This document shows positions 54,437-64,000 of a stretch of DNA of 64,000 nucleotides, one piece after another. The notes beneath the pieces are model-generated. The model searched no databases and was not told where the DNA came from. It worked only from the letters and a program-made list of their open reading frames with translations. The position numbers and the translations under genes were made by a program. Every line of letters begins with the position of its first letter. The first letter of the stretch is position 1. Source of the stretch: Ophiobolus disseminans (lineage: Eukaryota; Ascomycota; Dothideomycetes; Pleosporales; Phaeosphaeriaceae); the NCBI GenBank assembly GCA_010093685.1, contig MU006230.1, positions 138,802 to 202,801 of the forward strand. Direction: 5' to 3'.

Positions 54437-55032
54437 TCACAACCACTCTCTGGGCACCGCTCGTTCTGACCATGTCCTCTCGCTCTCCCACGCCAGCCAA
54501 TCTGACCTCGTCGTCGGCAGCAGCCCCATGCCATTGACCTTCCAGATACCCAAGCCCAGCATCAGCAGATTGCACAGAATGTACACGATCTTGACGCCAA
54601 TCAAGCGGCCGGAGGTGCCCGGCGTCTCGAAGGGCGCAAATGCGCGCTGTATGCCCAGGACAGCCAGGATGGGCGACTTGAAGAGGGTGAAGACCATGAA
54701 GATGGAGAAGATCTGGAGCGTGTTGCCGGTCATGTACATTCCTAGTGGGGTGTTAGTGGATGCTGGGTCGTGCCTTCCTCGTACGCACCAAAAGCGTTCA
54801 TGGGCAGCTGCTTTGCGGGGGCAATGGCGACCTCCCACGCCTTCTTCATCTTGAGCGTGTCCATCTCCTCGGACGTTGGCGGCTTCCGCGCAGTCTTTGA
54901 TGACTGTGCGCGCTCCTTCTTGGTGAGAGACGCTGTGTAGCCTGGCGGGTCGGGAAGCGATGCGTTCTTTGGCTTCGCAGGTGTCGAGGTGAGGTCGAGC
55001 ACCCACTGCGGGGGCGCGGGCACAATCGACAT
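54437..55032 (-). CDS. EMC4: ER membrane protein complex subunit 4
   Basis: Subunit of the EMC insertase in the endoplasmic reticulum. Exons 55032..54789 and 54741..54437 give 182 aa, the usual size. The N-terminal cytosolic part has PPQWVLDLTS, then DPPGYTASLTKKERAQSS and LKMKKAWEVAIAPAKQLPMN, all typical of EMC4 (DUF1077). Across the 47-nt intron the text continues AFGMYMTGNTLQIFSIFMV, then a second membrane segment KIVYILCNLLMLGLGIWKV. The C-terminus ends in WESERTWSERAVPREWL. Start codon and splice sites are unambiguous. Confidence 0.94.
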
Positions 55033-55453
55033 GGTGTATTCCTCAACTTGGCGTGTGTGGTTGCTGGATGGGTTGAGTTTGAAGTATCGGCTATGGTCTT
55101 GGAGTTGTGGTCGTGATGTCGTCGTCTGATGTTGCAGCAACCATCCACTTCAGTCCAGGCCTTGGCGGGAGCACGTTCCCTTGTCCGCAGACCCCCATGA
55201 GACTCCAAAAGTGCCGAGTTGCACTCACGACTCGCCAATTCACTCTTTTTCCCTTGTTAATGACCCCACGCTTCGTGCTCGATATGCGCGACACGATATA
55301 AAGCCACCAACGAGCGGAGCGCCCAATCGCCTTTCGACACTACCACCCCCGACGCCGCAAGGAGGGGCGCTAGCCGGCAGGAGAGGGGAGCACATCGCGA
55401 ATTGTGCTACGCAGGCAGTGCAGCTGCCACGCCACCTCCATAGATAGCCCGCC
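55033..55453. other. Divergent promoter, EMC4 and AP-1 beta
   Basis: About 420 bp between two divergent housekeeping genes, GC-rich near 55340-55440. Probably a shared bidirectional promoter; no specific box assigned. Confidence 0.45.
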
Positions 55454-57909
55454 ATGAGCCAGGGCGGCCAGGATGCGAAGCTCTTCGCGAGGGTACGTCT
55501 GCTCTCTTTGTCTGTGCCACCACCATCACCACAATCGCATTGTACTGTCCCAGCCACAACACACGCATGTTATCTCCGTATCTTCCGTATCTCGATCGCA
55601 ACCTGAGACCCCGGCGACATGCAATTGCGGTAGAGGTACACATTCCTCGCCCGCTGTAATGCCATGGCCATGTTTCTCCCCTACACCTTTGACAGCGGAC
55701 GCTTACAAGCTCTCCGCACGCAACAGGGCAAGGTCGCGGAGCTTCGCCTCGAGCTGAACAGCGGCGGCAAGAAGGACAAGAACTTCTCCGCCAAGAAGAC
55801 GGCCCTCAAGAAGATCGTCGCCAACATGACCATGAGCAACAACGACATGGTCGCCCTCTTCCCAGACATTGTTGGCTGCATGCACATCCAGAGCCTGGAG
55901 ATCAAGAAGATGTGAGCGCATATGCATACTTGAAAAGGGAGCAAGCTGACCACCACAGGTGCTTCTTGTACTTGGTCAACTATGCCAGGATAAAACCTGA
56001 TATTGCGCTCAAGGCACTGCCCATCATCCAAGAAGATATGCACGACAACAACCCCCTGGTACGAGCCCTGGCATTGCGCACCATGTCATATGTCCACGTC
56101 CGCGAATTCGTCGAAGCCACCGTACCGCACTTGAAGAACCTCCTGAAAGACTCAGATCCATATGTTCGTAAGACTGCTGCCTTCTGCGTGGCAAAACTCT
56201 ACGACCACGACAGACATCTTGTGGAGAGCTCAGACCTGATCGATAAGCTCAACGGCATGCTGAGGGATGAGAATCCCACGGTAGTGTCGAGTGCCTTGGC
56301 AAGTCTGATGGACATCTGGGAGCGTAGTGAGAACATCAAGCTCACTATCGACTATGCGAGCGCCTCCAAAATCGTATCCATCCTCCCAGACTGCTCAGAA
56401 TGGGGTCAGACATACATCTTGGAAGCCATGATGAACTATGTCCCGCAAGACACGGCAGAAGCCGCTCTCCTTGCTGAGCGCATCTCGCCACGCCTCTCAC
56501 ACTCCAACTCCGCCGTCGTACTAACATGCATCCGCGTCATACTCTACCTCATGAACTATATACCCGACCAAAAGGTCATCTCGTCATTATGTAATAAGCT
56601 CTCCCCACCACTAGTCACACTTCTATCCAAGGGTCCCGAAATCCAGTATCTGGCGCTTCGAAACGCTCTGCTCATCCTACAACGGCGGCCAGATGTTCTG
56701 CGTAACGACATCCGCGTCTTTTTCTGTAAATACAACGACCCAATATACGTTAAGGTCACCAAACTCGAGCTCATATTCATGCTGGCGACTGAGAAGAATA
56801 TCAAGGAAGTGTTGACTGAACTGGCTGAGTACGTCATTTCGCCATCGTTGAGATCGCATTGCTAACAACTTACTAGATACGCAACAGAGATCGACGTAGA
56901 CTTTGTCCGCAAGTCAGTCCGCGCCATAGGAAAGCTCGCCATCAAGATCGCGCCAGCAGCGCAACTTTGCATCAGTACCCTGCTGCAGCTCGTGAGCACA
57001 AAGGTGTCGTACATTGTGCAGGAGGCGACTGTGGTCATCCGCAACATCTTTCGCAAGTACCCTAATCAGTACGAGTCAATCATCTCCACACTGTGCGAAA
57101 ATCTCGATTCACTTGACGAGCCTGAGGCCAAAGCAGCCATGATCTGGGTCATTGGTCAGTATGCCGACCGGATAGAAGATTCAGATGTCTTGCTAGAAGA
57201 CTTCCTCGACTCCTTCCAGGAAGAAACCCATGAAGTCCAGCTCGCACTCCTCACGGCCACGGTCAAGCTCTTCATTCAGCGCCCCACACGCGGCTCCTCC
57301 CTCGTCCCCCGCGTCCTCAAATGGGCCACTGAAGAAACAGATAACCCCGACCTACGCGACCGCGGTTACATGTATTGGCGTTTGCTTTCCTCGGCCCCCG
57401 AAATCGCGAAGCAAGTTGTCATGGGCGAGAAGCCCGCCATCACTGCCGAAGAATCTGAGAAGCTGGACCCAGGCACGCTGGAAGAAATGTGCCTCAACGT
57501 TGGCACTCTCGCAACAGTCTACCTCAAACCCGTGAATCAGGTCTTCCGTTCCGCACGTCCTCGCAAGCTGCAGGAATCTCCTGCCCTTCAGCGACATGAA
57601 TTGCCCACTGTGAAGGCAGCGCAACTAGCACGTGATCGTGCGGCGGCGGATCGCTCACGGCTTGACACATCGGCTACAAATGGTAATGGCTCTTTGTCGC
57701 CGACTAATGGGAACGGCATGGCTGCTGCAGTCAGCGATGCGGATATGTACTTTGCCAGTGTGGGGCGCCAGAGCACGTTTGGCGGTAGCCCTGTGAACGT
57801 GGATCAAGCAGGTATTGGAGGCGGATGGGTCGTGAACCAGAATGAGCCGCAGCATATGGTCATGAGTCCTGGAGGGGGTGCGGATGGGAATCAGGATTTG
57901 CTGCTGTAG
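55454..57909 (+). CDS. AP-1 complex subunit beta (beta-adaptin, Apl2-like)
   Basis: Large subunit of the clathrin adaptor for trans-Golgi/endosome sorting. Exons 55454..55492, 55727..55911, 55959..56828 and 56877..57909 encode 708 aa. Exon 1 gives MSQGGQDAKLFAR and joins GKVAELRLELNSGGKKDKNF, the family N-terminus; the first intron is unusually long here (234 nt). The trunk of helical repeats includes MTMSNNDMVALFPDIVGCMH and YVRKTAAFCVAKLYDHDRHL. Near residue 510 the conserved RGYMYWRLLSS appears. The C-terminus is a Gly/Asn-rich hinge ending QDLLL; the appendage domain found in animal beta-adaptins is absent, as in other fungi. AP-1 is favoured over AP-2 by length and organism, not proven. 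Confidence 0.9.
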
Positions 57910-58776
57910 ATGTCTTGGAAAGATTTGTGTTGGGGGAGGCTGTATAGATTCGCTATTGATATACGTAGAAATTATGGCTGTTCATCCGATTATAATACAC
58001 GTTGCATAGGGTACATTTAACTGTACGAAGGAGCTCTTATTTGGCGATGCACTACCAGATGCAGATGTAGACCTTACCTGGGTAGGATCTTAATAGGAAG
58101 CCTGTATATCCTCGTAGTACTATGAAAGAGCAAATAAAATTTAATAAAGATGTAAAGGTAGATAGACCTCTTTATTATTAGTGCATTACTCAATACGAGC
58201 TCCTTCCTGTATCTTAAGGTAGGTTTTGAATAATAGCTTGTATATTCTGCAATACACATTAAGCGTACTACTCTCTCTCTCTGCGTTATACTCTTCAGCT
58301 ACTTTATATACATAATGGCCTCTAAAGACGTCGCATCTCTAAGCCTACTAGATTGTACTAAGCCGTGGAATAGAGCTCTTCTCTTTGTATATATATACCT
58401 GCGTCTGTATATATACGTATACTTGCGCCTGTATATATACGTATCCTGCAGCGATGCGGCTTCTGCAAGCCATTGTAGGCAGTACGAACTTCCATCTCTC
58501 TTTGTCACATGGGTGTCCGCACATATGGATAGCGTATTGCGTACGGCCGGTGGGTATTGAGATCTGTTCGCTCCAACGTTCTGTCATGGAGGCAGCCATC
58601 GATGATTGAATGAGGGGTGCTTCTCGGTGGGTAGGTTAAAATTAACGACACTCTTTCGAGAGAGTCTTTGCAGGTACGTCTACAACTTTGATCGGCATCA
58701 GTAACGGAGCTGAATTGTAGAGAGTGGTCGGTGGTTGTACAGTGGCCTCGCCATGACATTTGAACCATGAGGCATA
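57910..58776. other. AT-rich flank of Fot1-like transposon
   Basis: About 870 bp, clearly AT-rich from 57950 to 58480 with TATATA runs; short frames there are compositional. It may be RIP-affected or old transposon sequence. A tandem repeat is listed separately. Confidence 0.5.
58387..58447. repeat. TA-rich tandem repeat, about 24-bp unit
   Basis: Three consecutive imperfect units with core GTATATATAC separated by CTTGCGCCT-like spacers. Possibly a minisatellite. Confidence 0.6.
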
Positions 58777-60896
58777 CCGAGGTTCACCCCGTGGCGATCC
58801 GCCCCGCGTGGCGACCACCCCGAACACCAAAATTGACACCTCAATATGAGGCTATTGAGCCACGTACAATAGCTATAACTATGAGATTTTTTAGAGTTGA
58901 GTCCTATACGCCTTGATTGATATATATAGCTATAGAAATCGCACTGGAGTTCTGATCGCACGCCCGCTGCGCGAGGTTGAGGCTGAAAGAGCCTCATGAG
59001 GCTCATGAGACTGCGCACCACCTTGAGGCCTCGCGATAGGCCTCTTTTTTTGATAAGCCCTAATAGGAGCCTTAAGGCTCCTCCTCTGACCCTTTTGAGC
59101 AATTTTTTGAGCTTGTCGAAGTTGTTGTTGAGCCTTACGAGCTGCTTGTCGTAAGGCTTGATCAGCAGCCTTACTAGCCTTCTCCTCCTGCCTCATTATT
59201 TAAGCTGCTGCCTTTGCTGCACGCTTCTGTTGAGCTGCCTGAAGCTTCTCCTGCTTCTTCAATTCACGTAGGCGAGCTGCCTCAACTCTCTGGCGTTGTA
59301 GTTGCTCTTCTTCGAGCCCTTGTTGGAGCTGGCGATCACGTGCCTCCTTCACCTTCCTTAGAGACCAGAATACAGCCCCACCGTGATAGTCCTCGCCTGC
59401 CTCTAGAGGGAGAGCCTTGCCTCGCTTTCTACGCTGCCTCTCATTGACAAGAGCCTGCATAAGGCCTTGAGCCTCGTGTGTGAGAAGGCTTTTCTGAACT
59501 GAGATAGAGTGGAAAGCTCGGCTGAGCTTTTGAGCTCGTGGATCACTCCTATCACCTACTACCTGGCGTAGAAGGCGCTCAGTTTTCCGCCAGTCAGAGG
59601 CGCTCAAGGCTGAGGAGTCGCTATCACTTGAATGGCCAGATTGAGCTGGCTGATTGAATCGTTTGAGTATCACCTCTGGGTTGAGAGGTGAGAGGCCAGT
59701 CGCTTCAAAAGCCTTAAGTATAGTCTCTTTCTTGAACGAGGCCTCCTAGGCAGCCATAAACATAGGATAGAAGTCCCTCTTACTCATAGATGTGAGCCCT
59801 TGGCACCTCTCCATGAACGCAGCGACCTGGTTTGAGTAGGCTGTTGAGAATGGCTTGAACATGACGACGTCAAGCGGCTGGAGGGTATGAGTTGAATGAG
59901 GAGGATATACTGCAAGGAGGATTCTATTCCGATCGCAGTACTCGATAAAATCCATCGTGAGATGAGATCTATGGCCATCAAGGATGAGTAATCGATAGCT
60001 CCGCCCTGCCTTCTCCTTCGTGGATCGATCAAATACTTGTTTAAGCCAGGATAGTCCTATCTCATTGTTCGTCCATCCAGAGGGTGAGGAGGATATATAC
60101 ACTTGATCCTCAGGCCTCATAGCCTGCAGCCAGGTGTCCTGTATTGAGCCTGAGGTTGATTGATATATCAGCGCAGGCGCGAGGGCCGATCCATCAGCGC
60201 ATATGCAGGCGAGGAGCGTTATCCACTCCCAATTGCCATCCTGGATGTGAGCCTTGATATTGCCCTCCTCATATAGCCTCTTACTAAATATCCGCTTTGA
60301 GCGAGTGAGGATTCCTAGCATGCAGCCTTTCTCATCCATGTTGTACATATTGCGAGCCTCAACGTTGTATTTGCTAATTTTCTCGTGTAGGAGGCTAAAA
60401 TAGAGAGTGTATTTTAATATAGAATCAGCGTGGTGGCGCGCGCGATCAATTCCAGTCGCCCAGCGTGAGATGAGATTGACCTTGTGTCGCTTGATATATC
60501 GATCAACCCAGTTCTTTCCAAGCTCCCTCTTAGCTATATCTGAGCCAAAGCGTTGTATCATAGCTCGTGTAGGTGGTAGGCCTCTCTGTGTGAGTCGATC
60601 GATATATCGTAGGAGCTCCTGCTCTTGCTGAGGACAGAGAGCCTGTTGATCTGCTGCCTTGGTGCTGCATGAGCTTGAAACGCCTTGGTGCCTTCGTGCG
60701 AGCGTTGTACGATTACAACTATATTGTTGAGCAACCTGCTTGTAGCTAAAAGATTCTCCAGGTTCTAGCGATGCTATAGCTGCAAGCGCAGCCTCGATTG
60801 GGCTCATATTGATAGAGTTATTGCGTGTTGAAAGTTGAGTGTTGTCATGAGGGGGTGGTCGCCACGCGGGGCGGATCGTCACGGGGTGAACCTCGG
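58777..60896 (-). mobile_element. Fot1/pogo DNA transposon, full length, RIP-damaged
   Basis: 2120 bp bounded by TA duplications (58775..58776 and 60897..60898). The terminal inverted repeats are about 44 bp with one G/A mismatch; the ends read CCGAGGTTCACCCCGTG inward. This TA target site, repeat type and the transposase it carries place it in the Tc1/mariner-pogo superfamily (Fot1 group). The element is structurally complete but its transposase has two nonsense codons, so it is not autonomous now. Confidence 0.93.
58930..60807 (-). pseudogene. Fot1/pogo transposase with two in-frame stops
   Basis: DDE transposase of 625 codons from MSPIEAALAAIASLEPG at 60807. A CENP-B/pogo-type helix-turn-helix region is followed by the catalytic core: NMDEKGCMLG (first Asp), LLILDGHRSHL (second Asp) and VYPPHSTHTLQPLDVVMF (third Asp). 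A TAG at codon 354 (59748..59746) sits where the family usually has Trp (FMAA-stop-EASFKKETIL). A TAA at codon 536 (59202..59200) interrupts a Gln/Lys/Ala-rich coiled tail. The frame is unbroken otherwise and shows no indel. Both stops fit CpA to TpA change on one or the other strand. Confidence 0.9.
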
Positions 60897-60898
60897 TA

Positions 60899-61910
60899 CG
60901 TGCCAGAGGCGGAGTTGACACACGTGAAAGCGGAACACCACTCTCCGGTCAACTATTCGCAGAGTTCGAAATTGTCGCCTGTGCTCCAAACTTATTGTCG
61001 GCTTGCGCCATACGGAGTACAAATGGTGATACCCGGTGTCGGGTTGATTGGGGCGTTGTTGTCAGCGGTTGGCGCATTGGCTACTGCTGCTGCTGCTGCT
61101 GCTGCTGGCGAATCGGTGCAGGTGGAGTACAGGCATGCATGTGTCGCTTGTACTCGCAGCTGCTGCAACGGGAACAGTTCCACTATTGTTTGGCATCCTA
61201 CGGAAGACACATTCGTATGCGAAGGTGTAGGCAATGCAAGGGGCCACAAAGGTTAACTTTGATCTACTGTCGCCTTGCCAGTTGAAGCCAACCTCGGAAA
61301 GCACCCAACGCTGCATCTGCAAGACTGACAGCTTCAATGGTCGCCATCAGCACAGCCCACCATTCAATGCCTGCTGGATTGATCGACATGACACTGCCTG
61401 TCTATGTTTCACATGCCTCGCCACTGAAAACATATATTCAAAAATATCTCTAGCCGCCGGTCCATACAAACACACGGTACAAATGTTCCATCGAGATGGC
61501 CTCCAATGCAATCCCCGCATCTCACGCCCCAAATGCATCACAAGCAGACGGGCCCAGGCGGGGGAACCAATGTTTCGTGCAGAAGGCCATCTGGTGACAG
61601 GGTTCCAAGGTTCGGGGCGGGGCAGAATGCGGGACGCTCGGGCCTGATCCTGCAAGAGAGACGCATGACGTACGATGGCAGTGTGCATTGCCATGGCGTG
61701 ACTGGCTGGAATCAGGGTACTTAAGGATTGGTGGCTGTCTTGTTTGCTCGCGCGTACTCAGGGTCTCGCGTTGTGCTGTCTGCCTCGAACTACCTCCTCT
61801 GTGCTCCCACTTCTCACCCTCGACAGCCGCGACATCCACAACTTCAACACGGTCAACTTCAACTACTAGACCACACAGCTGCACGCAAGAACAGCAGAAG
61901 CAACAGCACA
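60899..61910. other. Intergenic region between transposon and DUF1774 gene
   Basis: About 1 kb with a short GCT/CTG trinucleotide run near 61083-61105. A + strand frame from 61234 has no family match or splice support. The last 120 bp (CAACTTC- and CAACAGCACA-rich) is the likely 5' UTR. Confidence 0.4.
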
Positions 61911-63032
61911 ATGGCTGATCTTGTACACTCTCCCCGCACCCTCAACTCCCTCCGCGTCACAACATCCCTCTCCTACCTCCTCTTCCTCGTCACGGCCATC
62001 TACTACACCTTCCACGCCCCGACCGACGGCCACGGCCACGCCCACCATGGCCGCTTCTGGAAACACAACCGCTCGACGCCCTTTGCGCAGTCCAGCATCG
62101 TGACCAGCATCTACTGGATCGTGCTCTTCGTGCTCCAGCTCTCGGGCGCATATGGCCTTGCCGCAAAGAGCGAGGTCTACACCGCCGCCGCCGTCAATGT
62201 CGGAAGCCACTTTGTCGCGCACAACCTCCTCCTCTTCGGCTTCGTGCACCTGTACGTCCGCGGATACTACTGGATCGCGGAACTGCTTATTGTCATCAAT
62301 TTCTTCAACTTGTCCTTTGCGTACTTCCGCCACAGCACAACGCCCCGCCTCATCCACATTGGCGCTGTGAGCGGCCCGCTGGCGTGGAACTTTGCAGCGC
62401 TGTACTGGGTTGGCGCGACGGCTGTGCACACAAACCACCTTGCGGCCCGCATTGTCGCTAATGTCTTCATTTGGGGTTGGCTTGGGTATGGAGTGTTCTT
62501 CCTTGCTGCGTACAAGGATTACACAATGGGATTTGCGCTGTCCGTGTTGGCATTTTGTTAGTCTGCCTGAATTCCTCTTCTGCTCTGTCGCACCTGCTAA
62601 CTTCAAGCTCAGCCACCGGCCTTGGCCAACTCCTCACCAGCCCACACATACTGCAACTGCAGTACATCTTCGCCTTCACCATCTCTGGACTTCTCTTTGT
62701 TCTCTCCCTCGCTGTTGGCGTTCCGGGACTCCTCGGCCGCGATCCTTTCCCTCGCGGGCAGATTGTCAGCGAGGATCAGGAGCGCGCGCCGCTGCTGGCT
62801 GACGAGTAACTTACTTTCCAAGGATCTCCTTTGAAAGAGAAGCAAGTTGGACTAATGAGCATGTTGTAGGCAAGAGGTGGCAACTGACCAGGTTTCAGAT
62901 GGTTGGTCCCCTGAGGACTACTGCCTGTTCATGTTCGATGAGGACAAGACGGAGAGCAGTCACGAGAGCAGTGAGATGAATAGTGATAGCATCAACAGCC
63001 TGAGTTCATCAGACATGGATTACTCGGGCTAG
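61911..63032 (+). CDS. Fungal multi-pass membrane protein, DUF1774 family
   Basis: Function unknown; the family is restricted to fungi. Exons 61911..62556, 62613..62805 and 62870..63032 give 333 aa. Membrane segments include SLSYLLFLVTAIYYTF, SIYWIVLFVLQLSGAYGLA, HNLLLFGFVHLYVRGYYWI and IFAFTISGLLFVLSLAVG. A His-rich loop (GHGHAHHG) follows the first helix. The second intron (62806..62869) has a good branch site (ACTAATGA) and adds an acidic Ser/Asp-rich tail, from QEVATDQVSDGW to MDYSG. If that intron is retained the protein ends at once with ...PLLADE. Family assignment is from sequence character and is fairly sure. Confidence 0.82.
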
Positions 63033-63330
63033 CTGGGTACGGTGTGTGTTTTCGTGGGTCATATTTGGTAGGATATGGTGGGTTGATGGACGTCGATATT
63101 TTCTCTGCGCGTCCATGCGTGTTGGTAGATAGTCGACTCTCTTCTCGCTCCAATTTAATAGTCACGAAAAATTCCTGATACATCCTTGTCAACCTCCAAG
63201 ATCCACCGGATATCCTCATCCGAGCAGGATTCACATCATGTGCCCATAGTCTCACTCTGCACCTCAGCGGCACAGCAAATAGATCAAACATCTCAATCCA
63301 CTCCAACACACCTTTCCCCCACCTCACACC

Positions 63331-64000
63331 ATGGACTCCTCAGCGTGGCCCCAACACAGCGCTCCCGACCCCGAACTCACCATCGTAAGTAATCCCCACA
63401 TGACAATTCAATCTCTAACCACCAACACCTAGATCCTCTCCGCCATTCCTCCCATCCCCTCTTTCGCCTCCTACGGCACCGCGACCGCCCTACGCGCATC
63501 CATAGACACACAAATCGCCGCCTTGGTATCCTCCGGCCTCATCGTTCTGCCAGACTGGTCCGCCGTACACGTTTCCGAGCTCTCGATTCCCGTGCGCGAC
63601 GGCACGTCGATTCGCGGCGTACTGTATAAACCCAAAGAAGAAGCGAAAGGCCCGCTGGTGGTGTATTTCCACGGAGGAGGCATGGTATTTGGCAGTCCAG
63701 AAGCAGGAGAAAGGTATTTCGAGCCATTAGTCAAGGAGCTAGGATGTAGCGTTGTGAGCGTGGGCTATAGATTAGCGCCTGAATGTGTTTTCCCCACAGG
63801 TGCACAGGATGCAATTGACGCGGTGCATTGGGTAAGTCAAGCCCCAAAGCTTCTGCTCTCAAGACGTGCCGGTATTAATGCGAACAACAGTGCGTAAAAA
63901 ACGCAGCAACCCTAGGCGCAGAGGGAATCATCGTGGCCGGGTCCTCTGCAGGCGGATGTCTCGCTACCGTTGCGGCGCACCAACTTGTCGACGATGGCCT
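63331..64000 (+). CDS. HSL-type alpha/beta hydrolase (carboxylesterase), 5' part
   Basis: Esterase or lipase of the hormone-sensitive lipase family; runs off the right edge. Exons 63331..63384, 63433..63831 and 63891 onward. The N-terminal cap (ASYGTATALRASIDTQIAAL) precedes VRDGTSIRGVLYKPKEE, then the oxyanion motif VVYFHGGGMVFGSP and SVGYRLAPECVFPTG. The last visible part, IVAGSSAGGCLATVAA, holds the nucleophile in GxSxG form (GSSAG). The Asp and His of the triad lie outside the window. A short UTR-like CACACCTTTCCCCC leader precedes the ATG. Confidence 0.9.

Noticed and set aside
61866..62606. 246-codon open frame on the - strand
   Set aside because: Antisense of the DUF1774 gene, whose membrane segments and introns are clear.
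1..64000. CRISPR array, operons, bacterial-type features
   Set aside because: Spliceosomal introns and fungal genes throughout; no regularly spaced repeats were seen.

Overview
The window is nuclear DNA of a filamentous ascomycete, most likely a Dothideomycete. Genes carry short introns (about 45-70 nt) with GTAAGT/GTATGT-type donors, CTNAC-type branch sites and YAG acceptors. Recognisable products are fungal: a Vcx1-type antiporter, RPS17, EMC4, an AP-1 beta adaptin, a DUF1774 membrane protein, a DHA1 MFS carrier and a class II peroxidase. A Fot1/pogo transposon carries nonsense changes in the context expected of RIP. I could support no tRNA, rRNA or CRISPR array.

Layout. 1-20.9 kb is ordinary gene space: an M28 aminopeptidase cut by the left edge, a vacuolar Ca2+/H+ antiporter with a GC-AG intron, RPS17, an ankyrin protein, an FAD monooxygenase, an amidase, a ThDP enzyme, a single-pass membrane protein, two hypothetical proteins and an MFS transporter. 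21-29 kb is accessory DNA. It has three tandem paralogues with a possible Cys-His-Asp (papain/transglutaminase-like) core, one of them damaged. It also has two almost identical 214-bp solo LTRs, each with a perfect 5-bp target duplication, one of them read in frame by a host ORF. A 241-bp hAT-type MITE with an imperfect 8-bp duplication ends another ORF. 29-39 kb is gene-poor; I could assemble only one partial and one tentative intron-rich gene in it.

39-43.5 kb holds three same-strand kinase-fold paralogues with degenerate catalytic motifs, two of them broken, around a Cys-rich gene. A fourth, distantly similar pseudokinase lies at 53-54 kb. 43.8-49 kb has a double GFA-domain protein, a decayed second copy of asparaginyl-tRNA synthetase (two in-frame TAGs and a frameshift) and a calcineurin-like phosphoesterase that has lost most metal ligands. 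51-52.5 kb is a secreted class II haem peroxidase. 54.4-58 kb returns to housekeeping genes (EMC4, AP-1 beta). 58.8-60.9 kb is a complete Fot1/pogo DNA transposon. 61.9-64 kb has the DUF1774 protein and the start of an HSL-type alpha/beta hydrolase.

How it fits together: conserved trafficking, ion-transport and translation genes flank a 21-49 kb block of lineage-specific, duplicated and decaying genes with young transposon footprints. The block looks like a fast-evolving accessory compartment. The amidase and ThDP enzyme, with the neighbouring monooxygenase, may form a small catabolic group, which is inference from proximity only.
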